DNA of 64,000 nt from Streptomyces griseoviridis (lineage in GTDB: Bacteria > Actinomycetota > Actinomycetes > Streptomycetales > Streptomycetaceae). The stretch lies in contig BMSM01000013.1 in the NCBI GenBank assembly GCA_014649155.1, forward strand, positions 1 through 64,000, written 5' to 3'. Position numbers and translations under genes: made by a program. The notes beneath the pieces were generated by a model that saw only the letters and a list, made by a program, of their open reading frames with translations, was not told the DNA's origin and did not search any database. Below, piece after piece: positions 40,301 through 49,005 of the stretch; the first letter of the stretch is position 1; each line of letters begins with the position of its first letter.

Positions 40301-41047
40301 ATGAGCGCCGATGTACGACAGGTCGCGGACGGCACCTACCTGGTGCACGGCAGCAACACCAACTGGGTGATCCTCACCGAGGGGGACGCCGCGACGCTGA
40401 TCGACACCGGCTATCCCGGGGACCGGCGGGCGGTGCTGGAGTCACTGGCGGCGGTGGGCAGTTCACCCGAGGCGGTGGCGGCCGTGCTGATCACGCACGC
40501 CCACAACGACCACCTGGGCTCCGCCGAGTACCTGCGGGCGACTCACGGCACCCCGGTCCTCCTCCACGAGGCCGAGGTGCCCCACGCCCGGCGGGACTTC
40601 CTCCAGCAGGTCTCCGTCCCCACGGTGCTGCGCAACGCCTGGCGGCCGGGCGTCCTGCCCTGGATCGCGCACGCCGTCCGTTCCGGCGGCACCGCGCGGT
40701 TGCCGGTCGCCGGGCCCCGGCCGTTCCCGGCGGCGGGCGCCCTGGACCTGCCCGGCCGCCCGGTGCCCGTGCACACCCCGGGGCACACCGACGGCCACAG
40801 CGCCTACCACCTCCCCGACGCCGGCGTGGTGATCTCCGGCGACGCCCTGGTCACCGGCCACCCCATCGCCCGGACCGAGGGACCGCAGATCCTCCCCGAC
40901 ATGTTCCACCACGAACGCGCGCGCACGGTGGCCTCGCTGGCGGTCTTCGAGGGGCTGGCGGGCGACCTGCTGCTGCCCGGCCACGGCCCGGCCCACCACG
41001 GGTCCGTCGCGCGGGCCGCGCGGCTGGCACGGGAGCGGGCGTCCTGA
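40301..41047 (+). CDS. MBL-fold metallohydrolase
   Basis: A 248-aa metallo-beta-lactamase-fold enzyme. The metal site motifs are THAHNDHLGSAEYL (HxHxDH), HTPGHTDGHSAYHL, SGDALVTGHP and LLPGHGPAHH, all intact, so two metals should bind. Glyoxalase II-like or other thioester or lactone hydrolysis is possible; the substrate is unknown. GGAG lies 6 bases before the ATG at 40301. It is followed after 29 bp by the DUF4032 gene, which has its own promoter. Confidence 0.86.
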   Translation: MSADVRQVADGTYLVHGSNTNWVILTEGDAATLIDTGYPGDRRAVLESLAAVGSSPEAVAAVLITHAHNDHLGSAEYLRATHGTPVLLHEAEVPHARRDFLQQVSVPTVLRNAWRPGVLPWIAHAVRSGGTARLPVAGPRPFPAAGALDLPGRPVPVHTPGHTDGHSAYHLPDAGVVISGDALVTGHPIARTEGPQILPDMFHHERARTVASLAVFEGLAGDLLLPGHGPAHHGSVARAARLARERAS

Positions 41048-41064
41048 GCCGGGCGGGCACCGCT

Positions 41065-41070
41065 TAGAGT
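41065..41070 (+). promoter_or_regulatory. -10 element of the DUF4032 gene (leaderless start)
   Basis: TAGAGT matches TANNNT and ends 6 bp before ATG 41077. There is no ribosome-binding sequence in the gap, the hallmark of a leaderless transcript. Confidence 0.55.
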
Positions 41071-41076
41071 CGGGCC

Positions 41077-42312
41077 ATGGCCTTGCAGATCAGCGCCACC
41101 AATCCGGAGCACCCGGCGCTCCTCCTCGAACTCCCCTGGCACGTGCCCCTGGAGGAGTGGCCCGGCAAACACCTCGTGCCGCTGCCGCGCGGCATCTCCC
41201 GGCACGTGGTGCGCTACGCCCGCGCCGGGGACGAGATCGTCGCCGTCAAGGAGCTGGCGGAGCGGCCCGCGCTGCGCGAGTACGAGCTGCTGCGCGACCT
41301 GGACCGGCTCGGCATCCCCGCCGTCGACGCCCTCGGCGTGGTCACCGGCCGCACGGACGCCGGGGGCGAGCCGCTGGAGCCGGTGCTGATCACCCGGCAC
41401 CTCGGCGGCTCGATGCCGTACCGGTCGATGTTCGAGACGACCCTGCGCCCGGCGACCATGCACCGGCTGATGGACGCCCTCGCCGTGCTGCTGGTACGGC
41501 TGCACCTGGCCGGGTTCGCCTGGGGCGACTGCTCGCTGTCCAACACCCTGTTCCGGCGCGACGCGGGCGCCTACGCGGCGTACCTGGTGGACGCCGAGAC
41601 CGGTGAGCTGCACGCCCGGCTCAGCGACGGGCAGCGGGACTACGACCTCGAACTGGCCCGCGTCAACATCAGCGGCGAGCTGCTCGACCTGGAGGCGTCC
41701 GGCGCGCTGCACCCGTCCGTCGACGCCGTCGAGTTCGGCACCGAGATCTGCGCCCGCTACCGCTCCCTGTGGCAGGAGCTGACCCGCACCTCGGTGTACC
41801 CGGCGGGCAAGTACCACTACATCGAGCGGCGGATACGGCGGCTCAACGACCTCGGTTTCGACGTCGCCGAGATGCAGATCGAGCACGCCTCCAACGGCGA
41901 CACCGTCACCTTCGTGCCCAAGGTCGTGGACGCCGGGCACCACCAGCGCCAGCTGCTGCGGCTGACCGGCCTGGACGCCGAGGAGAACCAGGCCCGCCGG
42001 CTGCTGAACGACCTGGAGTCCTGGATGACCACCCAGGACGACTACGCCCCCGGTGATCTCCTGGGAGCGCGCCCCGAGGTCCTCGCCCACCGCTGGGTGC
42101 GGGAGGTGTTCCGGCCGACCGTGCGGGCGGTGCCGCACGCGCTGCGCGGAGCGATGGACCCGGCGGAGATCTACCACGAGCTGCTGGAGCACCGCTGGTA
42201 CCTGTCCGAGCGGGCCCAGCACGACATCGGGCTGGACACGGCCGTCCAGGACTACATCGAGAACGTCCTGCCCAAGGCCCGCGCGACGCTCCAGCCGACG
42301 GCCGGCGACTGA
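41077..42312 (+). CDS. DUF4032 protein with kinase-like N-terminal domain
   Basis: A 411-aa protein. The N-terminal about 215 residues have the small-molecule kinase layout: IVAVKELAERPALREYELL (Lys and Glu of the ATP site), FAWGDCSLSNTLFRRD (catalytic Asp and Asn) and YLVDAETGELH (metal Asp). The C-terminal part from about 240 is DUF4032 (YIERRIRRLNDLGFDVAEMQIEH). It resembles proteins annotated as lipopolysaccharide kinase-like/DUF4032; the substrate is unknown. It is predicted to be translated from a leaderless mRNA. Confidence 0.8.
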   Translation: MALQISATNPEHPALLLELPWHVPLEEWPGKHLVPLPRGISRHVVRYARAGDEIVAVKELAERPALREYELLRDLDRLGIPAVDALGVVTGRTDAGGEPLEPVLITRHLGGSMPYRSMFETTLRPATMHRLMDALAVLLVRLHLAGFAWGDCSLSNTLFRRDAGAYAAYLVDAETGELHARLSDGQRDYDLELARVNISGELLDLEASGALHPSVDAVEFGTEICARYRSLWQELTRTSVYPAGKYHYIERRIRRLNDLGFDVAEMQIEHASNGDTVTFVPKVVDAGHHQRQLLRLTGLDAEENQARRLLNDLESWMTTQDDYAPGDLLGARPEVLAHRWVREVFRPTVRAVPHALRGAMDPAEIYHELLEHRWYLSERAQHDIGLDTAVQDYIENVLPKARATLQPTAGD

Positions 42313-42318
42313 CTCACC

Positions 42319-43194
42319 TCACGCGTGCGGGACGACCGCCACCGGGCAGCCCGCGTGGTGCAGCACCCCGTGGGCGACCGAACCGATGCGGGCGCCCACG
42401 GCGGAGCGGCGGGCGCGGCGGCCCACGACCATCAGCTGGGCCCGCCCGGCCACCGACAGCAGCACCTGTCCGGCGCTGCCCATCTCCACGTGCTCGACGA
42501 CGGGCACGTCCGGGAAGCGGTCCCGCCACGGCTCCAGCGCCTCGGCGAGGGCCTTGTGCTCGTACGGCTCCGGGCCCCCGGCGTCGTCCAGCAGTTTGAG
42601 CGAGGCCGGGCTGTAGGAGAACAGCGGCGGCAGCGTCCAGGCCCGGACGGCCCGGACGGTGGCGCCGCGGGCGGCCGCCGCCTCGAAGGCGAACCGCAGC
42701 ACCCCGGCGCTGTCCTCCGGCTCGCCCTGCTGGCCGACGACGATCTCGTGCCCGGCCACCTCGTCGGCGGGCCGGTCGCCGCCGGCCCGGACCAGGACGA
42801 CCGGCCGCGCCGCCTCGGCGATCACCTGCTGGCCGACGGAGCCCAGCAGGAAGCCGACGACCGCGCCGTGCCCGCGCGAGCCCAGCACCAGCGTCCGCGC
42901 CTCGGCCGCGGCGGTGAGCAGCGTGGCCACCGGGTCGCCCTCCAGGACGTCGGTGGTCACCTCCAGGCCGCGGTGGCGCGAGGTCACCGACGCGGCCGCC
43001 CCGGTCACCGTCTCGCGCACCCAGCGCTCCTGCGTCTCCCGGTCCCCCGCGCCGGGCGCCTCACCGGGCCGGAACCGCCAGGCGTGCACCACCCGCAGCG
43101 GCACACCGCCCCGGACGGCCTGCCGGGCCGCCCAGGCCAGCGCCGCCAGGCTCTCCTCCGATCCGTCCACCCCTGCCGTGACCGGACGCGTCAT
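42319..43194 (-). CDS. universal stress protein, two tandem Usp domains
   Basis: A 291-aa cytosolic protein with two UspA domains (about 1-143 and 148-291). The ATP-binding motif of the first is LVLGSRGHGAVVGFLLGSVGQQVIAEAARPVVLVR (in part: GSRGHGAVVGFLLGSV); the second is MVVGRRARRSAVGARIGSVAHGVLHHAGCPV, with a looser GRRxRR core. The start at 43194 has GGGAGG 7 bases upstream. Such proteins are typical of redox/dormancy regulons; here it is divergent from the receiver-flavoprotein operon. Confidence 0.9.
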   Translation of the reverse strand: MTRPVTAGVDGSEESLAALAWAARQAVRGGVPLRVVHAWRFRPGEAPGAGDRETQERWVRETVTGAAASVTSRHRGLEVTTDVLEGDPVATLLTAAAEARTLVLGSRGHGAVVGFLLGSVGQQVIAEAARPVVLVRAGGDRPADEVAGHEIVVGQQGEPEDSAGVLRFAFEAAAARGATVRAVRAWTLPPLFSYSPASLKLLDDAGGPEPYEHKALAEALEPWRDRFPDVPVVEHVEMGSAGQVLLSVAGRAQLMVVGRRARRSAVGARIGSVAHGVLHHAGCPVAVVPHA

Positions 43195-43369
43195 GCGGTG
43201 CCTCCCAGATGCGGTGCCTGTGTCGGCCCCAGTCTTCCCTACGGCGGCCCCGTGACCTGCGCCGGGGAACGGATGAGCGCCGCCCGGCCGTCGAACATAC
43301 GATGGAGACGGGCCGGTGCGGTCACGGCAGACGCCGTGCCGTGGAACCGGCCGCTCGACTGGGGGACGT

Positions 43370-45046
43370 ATGACACAGGCCGCCGAGACGGCGCGGACCG
43401 TCATCATGACCGTGGACGACGATCCGGGAGTGTCCCGTGCCGTCGCCCGCGACCTGCGGCGACGCTACGGTGCCGGGCACCGGATCGTGCGCGCGGAGTC
43501 CGGGGAGTCGGCGCTCCAGGCCCTGCGTGAACTGAAGCTGCGCGGCGAACTCGTCGCCGTGATCATCGCCGACTACCGGATGCCGGGGATGAACGGCATC
43601 GAATTCCTCGAACAGGCCATGGACGTCCACCCGGCCGCCCGGCGGGTGCTGCTGACGGCCTACGCGGACACCAACGCGGCGATCGACGCGATCAACGTGG
43701 TCGACCTGGACCACTACCTGCTCAAGCCCTGGGACCCGCCGGAGGAGAAGCTCTACCCGGTCCTGGACGACCTGCTGGCGGCGTGGCGGGCCGGCGACCA
43801 CAAGCCGGTGCCCAGCACCAAGGTGGTCGGGCACCGCTTCTCGGCGCGCTCCTCGGAGGTCCGCGAGTTCCTGGCCCGCAACCAGGTGCCCTACCGCTGG
43901 TACTCCGCCGACGAGCCGGAGGGCGGGCGGCTGCTGTCCGCCGCCGGGCAGGACGGCCGGCGGCTGCCGGTGGTGATCACGGCGGACGGGACGCCGCTGG
44001 TGGAGCCCGGGACCGCCGACCTCGCCGCGCACGTGGGCCTGGCGACGACACCGGCGGCCGACTTCTACGACCTGGTGGTGATCGGCGGCGGCCCGGCCGG
44101 GCTGGGCGCGGCCGTGTACGGGGCGTCGGAGGGGCTGCGCACGGTCCTGGTGGAGCGGTCGGCGACCGGCGGGCAGGCCGGGCAGAGCAGCCGCATCGAG
44201 AACTACCTGGGCTTCCCCGACGGCGTCTCCGGCGCCCAGCTCACCGACCGGGCCCGGCGGCAGGCGGCCAAGTTCGGCGCCGAGATCCTCACCGCGCGGG
44301 AGGTGACCGGCCTGGAGGTCAACGGGGCGGCGCGCACGGTGCGGTTCTCCGACGGCTCGGCCATCGCCGCGCACAGCGTGATCCTGGCCACCGGCGTCTC
44401 CTACCGGGAGCTGACCGCGCCGGGCACCGAGGCCCTGACCGGCTGCGGTGTCTTCTACGGCTCGGCGCTGACCGAGGCGGCGGCCTGCCAGGGCAACGAC
44501 GTGTACATCGTCGGCGGCGCCAACTCCGCCGGACAGGCGGCGATGTACCTGGCCCGGGGCGCCAAGTCGGTGACGCTGCTGGTGCGCGGGGAGTCGCTGG
44601 CGGCGTCGATGTCCCACTACCTGATCCAGCAGATCGAGGAGACGCCCAACATCGTGGTCCGCTGCGGCACGGTCGTGGAGTCCGCGCACGGCGACGGCCG
44701 GCTGGAGGGGCTGACACTGCGGGACGCGCACAGCGGGCAGCGCGAACTGGTCGACGCGCAGTGGCTGTTCGTGTTCATCGGCGCGGCCCCGCTCACCGAC
44801 TGGCTGGACGGCACGGTGGAGCGGGACGAGCGCGGGTTCATCCTGGCCGGGCCCGACCTGACCGCCGACGGGCGCCCGCCGGCCGGCTGGGAGCTCGACC
44901 GGGCGCCGTACCACCTGGAGACCAGCGTGCCGGGTGTCTTCGTGGCGGGCGACGCCCGGCACGAGTCCGCCAAGCGGGTCGCGTCCGCCGTAGGAGAGGG
45001 TGCCATGGCCGTGATGCTCGTCCACCGGTATCTGGAGCAGTCGTGA
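43370..45046 (+). CDS. response-regulator receiver fused to a thioredoxin reductase-like flavoprotein lacking CxxC
   Basis: A 558-aa fusion. Residues about 8-135 are a receiver domain with Asp68 (IIADYRMPGM) and Lys119 (LLKPWDPP). Residues about 145-230 look like a glutaredoxin/thioredoxin-like fold without Cys (FSARSSEVREFLARNQVPY). Residues about 235-558 are a thioredoxin reductase-type flavoprotein: FAD motif VVIGGGPAGLGAAVYGA with GGQAGQSSRIENYLGFP, NADPH motif YIVGGANSAGQAAMYLA, and GVFVAGDARHESAKRVASAVGEG. The redox CATC of true reductases is replaced by GSAL at 364-367 (YGSAL after GVF), so disulfide reduction is unlikely. It is first of a three-gene overlapping operon. Confidence 0.9.
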   Translation: MTQAAETARTVIMTVDDDPGVSRAVARDLRRRYGAGHRIVRAESGESALQALRELKLRGELVAVIIADYRMPGMNGIEFLEQAMDVHPAARRVLLTAYADTNAAIDAINVVDLDHYLLKPWDPPEEKLYPVLDDLLAAWRAGDHKPVPSTKVVGHRFSARSSEVREFLARNQVPYRWYSADEPEGGRLLSAAGQDGRRLPVVITADGTPLVEPGTADLAAHVGLATTPAADFYDLVVIGGGPAGLGAAVYGASEGLRTVLVERSATGGQAGQSSRIENYLGFPDGVSGAQLTDRARRQAAKFGAEILTAREVTGLEVNGAARTVRFSDGSAIAAHSVILATGVSYRELTAPGTEALTGCGVFYGSALTEAAACQGNDVYIVGGANSAGQAAMYLARGAKSVTLLVRGESLAASMSHYLIQQIEETPNIVVRCGTVVESAHGDGRLEGLTLRDAHSGQRELVDAQWLFVFIGAAPLTDWLDGTVERDERGFILAGPDLTADGRPPAGWELDRAPYHLETSVPGVFVAGDARHESAKRVASAVGEGAMAVMLVHRYLEQS

Positions 45047-46500
45047 GCGGGCGGCCGATGCCGTGCAGCCCCGGTGAGATCGGTTCGCTGTTCCTGTTCG
45101 AGAAGCTCTCCCCCGAGCAGCTCGGGCGGCTGTGCGCCGAGGGCCGGGTGGAGCTGTTCGAACCCGGCCCGGTGTACGCCGAGGGCGACCCCGCCACCTG
45201 CTTCTACGTGCTGCTGGAGGGCACGGCGGTGCTGTCGCGGCGGGTCGGCGGGGACGACGTGGAGACCAACCGGACCTCCCAGCGCGGGGTGTACGCCGGG
45301 GCGATGCAGGCGTACCTCGGGGACCGGGTGCCGCAGGTCTACACCAATTCTCTGCGGGTGACCGCGCCGACCCGGTTCTTCGTGCTGCCCGCGGACACCT
45401 TCGCGGGCGTGGTGCAGGAGTGGTTCCCGATGGCCGTGCACCTGCTGGAGGGGCTGTTCTTCGGGTCGAAGAACACCCAGCGGGCCGTCGGGCAGCGCGA
45501 GCGGCTGCTGGCGCTGGGTTCGTTGTCGGCCGGGCTCACCCATGAGCTGAACAACCCGGCCGCCGCGGCGGTACGGGCCACCGCCTCGCTGCGCGAGCGG
45601 GTGGCGAAGATGCGGCACAAGCTGAGGGTGATCGCCGAGGGGCCGTTCTCCCGGGAGGCGCTGGCCGCGCTCATCGACATCCAGGACCGCACCGCCGAGC
45701 GGGTGGCGAAGGCGCCCGTGCTGAGCCCGATGGAGGCCGCCGACCGGGAGGACGCGGTCACCGACTGGCTGGACGGCCACGGCATCCGGGACGGCTGGCA
45801 GCTCGCGCCGACCTTCGTGCAGGCCGGGCTGGACAGCGAGTGGCTGGACCAGGTCGCGGCGGCCGTGGACGAGGAGATCCTGCCGAACGCGGTGGGCTGG
45901 CTCAACTACACGGTCGAGACCGAACTGCTGATGAACGAGATCGGTGACTCCACCGCCCGCATCTCCCACCTGGTCGACGCGGCCAAGCAGTACTCCCAGC
46001 TCGACCGGGCCCCCTACCGCAGCGCCGACGTCCACGAACTCCTCGACTCCACGCTGCTGATGCTGTCGGGCAAGATCGGCCCGCGGATCAAGGTGGTCAA
46101 GGAGTACGACCGCACCCTCCCGGACGTGCCCGCCCATCCGGCGGAGCTGAACCAGGTGTGGACCAACCTGATCGACAACGCGGTGTCCGCGATGGACTCG
46201 GCCGGCGGCGAGGGCACGCTGACCGTGCGGACGGCCCGCGTCCACGACCGGCTGCTGGTGGAGTTCCGCGACACCGGCCCCGGGGTGCCCGCGGAGATCC
46301 GCGACCGGATCTTCGATCCCTTCTTCACCACCAAGCCGGTGGGCGAGGGCACCGGGCTCGGCCTGGACATCTCCTGGCGGATCGTGGTCAACAAGCACCA
46401 CGGCGCCCTCCAGGTGGACTCCCGGCCGGGCGACACCCGTTTCCAGGTGCTGCTGCCGCTGACCGCGGCGGCACCCGACCCGACCGAGGAGCCGGTATGA
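45043..46500 (+). CDS. histidine kinase with N-terminal cyclic nucleotide-binding domain
   Basis: A 485-aa soluble kinase. Residues about 8-140 are a Crp-type sensor (LFLFEKLSPEQLGRL, PGPVYAEGDPATCFYVLLEGTAVL). The H box at about 155-180 contains His167 in GLTHELNNPAAAAV; a helical insert follows; the HATPase domain at about 365-475 has NLIDNAVSAM, DTGPGVP, FDPFFTTKP and GTGLGLDIS. The GTG start overlaps the flavoprotein stop by 4 bp, so the pair is translationally coupled and the upstream receiver is its natural phosphoacceptor. Ligand unknown. Confidence 0.9.
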   Translation: MSGRPMPCSPGEIGSLFLFEKLSPEQLGRLCAEGRVELFEPGPVYAEGDPATCFYVLLEGTAVLSRRVGGDDVETNRTSQRGVYAGAMQAYLGDRVPQVYTNSLRVTAPTRFFVLPADTFAGVVQEWFPMAVHLLEGLFFGSKNTQRAVGQRERLLALGSLSAGLTHELNNPAAAAVRATASLRERVAKMRHKLRVIAEGPFSREALAALIDIQDRTAERVAKAPVLSPMEAADREDAVTDWLDGHGIRDGWQLAPTFVQAGLDSEWLDQVAAAVDEEILPNAVGWLNYTVETELLMNEIGDSTARISHLVDAAKQYSQLDRAPYRSADVHELLDSTLLMLSGKIGPRIKVVKEYDRTLPDVPAHPAELNQVWTNLIDNAVSAMDSAGGEGTLTVRTARVHDRLLVEFRDTGPGVPAEIRDRIFDPFFTTKPVGEGTGLGLDISWRIVVNKHHGALQVDSRPGDTRFQVLLPLTAAAPDPTEEPV

Positions 46501-46859
46501 ACGACGTACGCGACGACAGCGGTATCGACCCCGTCGTCCCGCCGAGCGGCGCGGGCTGCGCCGAGTGCGAGAGCGCGGGCGGCTGGTGGTTCCACCTGCG
46601 GCGCTGCGCGGCCTGCGGTCACGTGGGCTGCTGCGACAGCTCACCGGGACAGCACGCCACCGCCCACTTCCGGACCACCGGCCACCCGGTGGTGCAGAGC
46701 TACGAACCCGGCGAGGACTGGTTCTGGGACTACGCGGCGGACGAGCTGCGCGCCTCCGGGCCGGCCCTCGCACCGCCGGTGAGCCACCCCGAGGGCCAGC
46801 CGGCGCCCGGACCGGCGGGCCGGGTCCCGGCGGACTGGGCGCGCTCGCTGCGCGGCTGA
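46497..46859 (+). CDS. UBP-type (ZnF-UBP) zinc finger protein
   Basis: A 120-aa protein with a full UBP zinc-finger pattern: CAECESAGGWWFHLRRCAACGHVGCCDSS, shown by GCAEC, RRCAACGHVGCCDSS, QHATAHFRTTGHPVVQSYEPGEDWFWDYA. In eukaryotes this fold binds the free C-terminus of ubiquitin. Bacterial copies have no known partner. The ATG overlaps the kinase stop by 4 bp, so it belongs to the same operon and may serve as an output or binding partner of the kinase or flavoprotein. The C-terminal 40 residues are Pro-rich and likely disordered. Confidence 0.88.
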   Translation: MNDVRDDSGIDPVVPPSGAGCAECESAGGWWFHLRRCAACGHVGCCDSSPGQHATAHFRTTGHPVVQSYEPGEDWFWDYAADELRASGPALAPPVSHPEGQPAPGPAGRVPADWARSLRG

Positions 46860-46917
46860 CCCGCGTGCCACCGCCGGGCCGGGGAACCACCGGGGCGTTC
46901 CGCCCGTTCTGGGAGTC

Positions 46918-48252
46918 ATGAAGGAGTTGGTCCCGGGCGGCAACCTCCCCCTGCCCGCAGGTCCCGTGCAGGTCCGGGTGCCCGGCGGCTTCGACGTGTC
47001 CGCGCTGATCACGGACGACGGCGGAAAGGTCGCCGGGGACGCGGACTTCGTCTTCTACAACCAGCCCGAGGCCCCCGGAGCCCGGCTGGCCCCGGCCGAC
47101 GGCACCCTCACCGTCGATCCGCGCGGGCTGCGGGCCGGGGCGACCCGGGTGACGATCGCCGTCAGCGCAGCCGACCCCGACACCGCGCTGCGCCTGCTGC
47201 CCGCGCCCGCGCTGCGGCTGACGGGCCCGGACGGCGCGGCGCTGGCCCGGTTCACCCCGCCGCGCCCGGACCGGGAGACGGTGCTGCTGCTCGCCGAGCT
47301 GTACCGGCGCGGCGACGGCTGGAAGCTCCGCGCCCTGGGGCAGGGGTACGCGGACGGACTGGCCGGTCTCGCCCGCGACTTCGGCGTCGACGTGGACGAC
47401 GGCCCCCCGGCGGCCGGCGACGGCGACTTCCTGCTGCCCGCTCCGGCCGCCGGTGACTTCCTGCTCCCCGCACCGGCCGGCGACGGCTTCCTGGACCGGG
47501 TGAACTCCGCGCGCGCCGCCGCCGGTTCGCCGCCGGTCGCCCTGGACGCCCGGCTGACCGAAGCGGCCCGCGCGCACGCCTCCGCGATGGCCGAGGCGGG
47601 CGCCCTGAGCGTCCAGACCCGGGACGGGGTCTCCGTCTACCGGCGCGCCCTGGCCGCCGGATACCCGTTCCTGACGGTCGGCGAGCACCTGGTGTCCGGC
47701 CCGCGCACCCCCGCCGAGTTCGTCAGGTACTGCCTGGGTGCCGACCGCACCCGGCGTGCCCTGTGCGACGCGGCGTTCACCCACGTCGGGCTGGCCCACG
47801 TCACCGGCGGTCCGGCGGGCGACACCTACTGGACGGCGCTGTGGGCCGCGCCGCTGACCCCTGGCGGGCTGGCCCGCACCGTCGCCGAGGTGGTCGCGCT
47901 GACCAACCGGGAGCGGGCCGCGGCGGGGCTGCCGCCGCTGGCCGCCGACCCCCGGCTGACCGCCGCGGCGCAGGCGCACAGCGCGGACATGGTGGCGCGG
48001 GACTTCTACTCCCACACCTCCCCCGGCGGCGCGGGGCCCCGGGACCGGGCCGTCGCCGCGGGCGCCGCGTACGGCACGACCGGGGAGAACATCGCCTGCG
48101 GCCAGCGCTCCCCGGCCGACGTGGTGGAGGGCTGGATGAACAGCCCGGGGCACCGCGCCAACATCCTCGCCCCCGGCTTCACCCACCTCGGGGCGGGACT
48201 GGCCGGCGGCGGGCGGGCGGGCACGTACTGGACGCAGCTCTTCGGTGGCTGA
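46918..48252 (+). CDS. TerD-CAP-CAP fusion protein
   Basis: A 444-aa protein with no signal peptide. Residues about 1-160 are a full TerD domain (KELVPGGNLPLP, DADFVFYNQPEAPG, WKLRALGQGYADGLAGLARDFGV), the calcium-binding tellurium/stress-resistance fold. A linker with two GDFLLPAPA copies follows. Residues about 180-312 are a degenerate CAP/SCP domain (FLDRVNSARAAAG, GEHL) and 322-444 an intact-looking CAP domain (VVALTNRERAAAGLPPL, HTSPGG, GENIACG, WMNSPGHRANIL). CAP proteins are usually secreted, so a cytosolic TerD fusion is odd. GGGAG lies 3 bases before the ATG. Confidence 0.88.
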   Translation: MKELVPGGNLPLPAGPVQVRVPGGFDVSALITDDGGKVAGDADFVFYNQPEAPGARLAPADGTLTVDPRGLRAGATRVTIAVSAADPDTALRLLPAPALRLTGPDGAALARFTPPRPDRETVLLLAELYRRGDGWKLRALGQGYADGLAGLARDFGVDVDDGPPAAGDGDFLLPAPAAGDFLLPAPAGDGFLDRVNSARAAAGSPPVALDARLTEAARAHASAMAEAGALSVQTRDGVSVYRRALAAGYPFLTVGEHLVSGPRTPAEFVRYCLGADRTRRALCDAAFTHVGLAHVTGGPAGDTYWTALWAAPLTPGGLARTVAEVVALTNRERAAAGLPPLAADPRLTAAAQAHSADMVARDFYSHTSPGGAGPRDRAVAAGAAYGTTGENIACGQRSPADVVEGWMNSPGHRANILAPGFTHLGAGLAGGGRAGTYWTQLFGG

Positions 48253-48316
48253 CCGTCCCGGAACCGGTGGGCGGCCGATCCTGGCGGAAGCCGGCCGTCC
48301 GGGACAGGATGCCCGC

Positions 48317-48994
48317 ATGAAGGGTGACCTCTTTTCCAGCGAGCACATGGTGCGGCCCGCGCAGGCGCCGGGCATGACCGTCGAGAACTCCAAATGCATC
48401 CGGTACGCGGTGGACGGCGAGATGCTCGCCCGCCAGGGCGCCATGGTCGCCTACCGCGGCGACCTCCAGTTCGAGCGCAAGGGCCAAGGCGTGGGCGGCA
48501 TGCTCAAGCGCGCGGTCACCGGCGAGGGCCTGCCGCTGATGGCGGTGCGCGGACAGGGCGAGGCCTGGTTCGCCCACGAGGCGCAGAACTGCTTCGTCGT
48601 CGAGGTCGGCCAGGGCGACGAGTTCACCGTCAACGGCCGCAACGTGCTCTGTTTCGACGCCTCGTTGTCGTACCGCATCGCCACCGTGAAGGGCGCCGGG
48701 ATCGCCGGGGGCGGCCTGTTCAACAGCGTCTTCACCGGCCAGGGCCGGCTGGGGCTGGTGTGCGAGGGCACGCCGCTGGTCATCCCGGTCTCGCCGCAGT
48801 ACCCGGTGTACGTCGACACCGACGCGGTCGTCGGATGGACGGCCGGGCTCCAGCCCTCGCTGCACCGCTCGCAGTCCATCGGCTCGATGCTGCGCGGCGG
48901 TTCCGGCGAGGCGGTGCAGCTGATGCTCCAGGGCCAGGGGCACGTCGTGGTCCGGCCCAGCGAGGCGACCCCGCAGAAGGCACAACAACACTGA
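48317..48994 (+). CDS. AIM24 family protein
   Basis: A 225-aa beta-rich protein of the AIM24 family (NSKCIRYAVDGEMLARQGAMVAYRGDLQFERKGQG in part: GEMLARQGAMVAYRGD; later LVCEGTPLVIPVSPQYPVYVDTDAVVGWTAG). Mitochondrial AIM24 affects respiratory supercomplexes; the bacterial function is not known. No membrane segment. It ends 11 bp before the dehydratase start, so the two may be co-transcribed. Confidence 0.85.
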   Translation: MKGDLFSSEHMVRPAQAPGMTVENSKCIRYAVDGEMLARQGAMVAYRGDLQFERKGQGVGGMLKRAVTGEGLPLMAVRGQGEAWFAHEAQNCFVVEVGQGDEFTVNGRNVLCFDASLSYRIATVKGAGIAGGGLFNSVFTGQGRLGLVCEGTPLVIPVSPQYPVYVDTDAVVGWTAGLQPSLHRSQSIGSMLRGGSGEAVQLMLQGQGHVVVRPSEATPQKAQQH

Positions 48995-49005
48995 GAGGCA
49001 CTTCC

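Noticed and set aside
44617..48444. 1275-codon open frame on the reverse strand
   Set aside because: It spans four well-supported forward genes, has no recognisable domains, and reflects GC-rich third positions.
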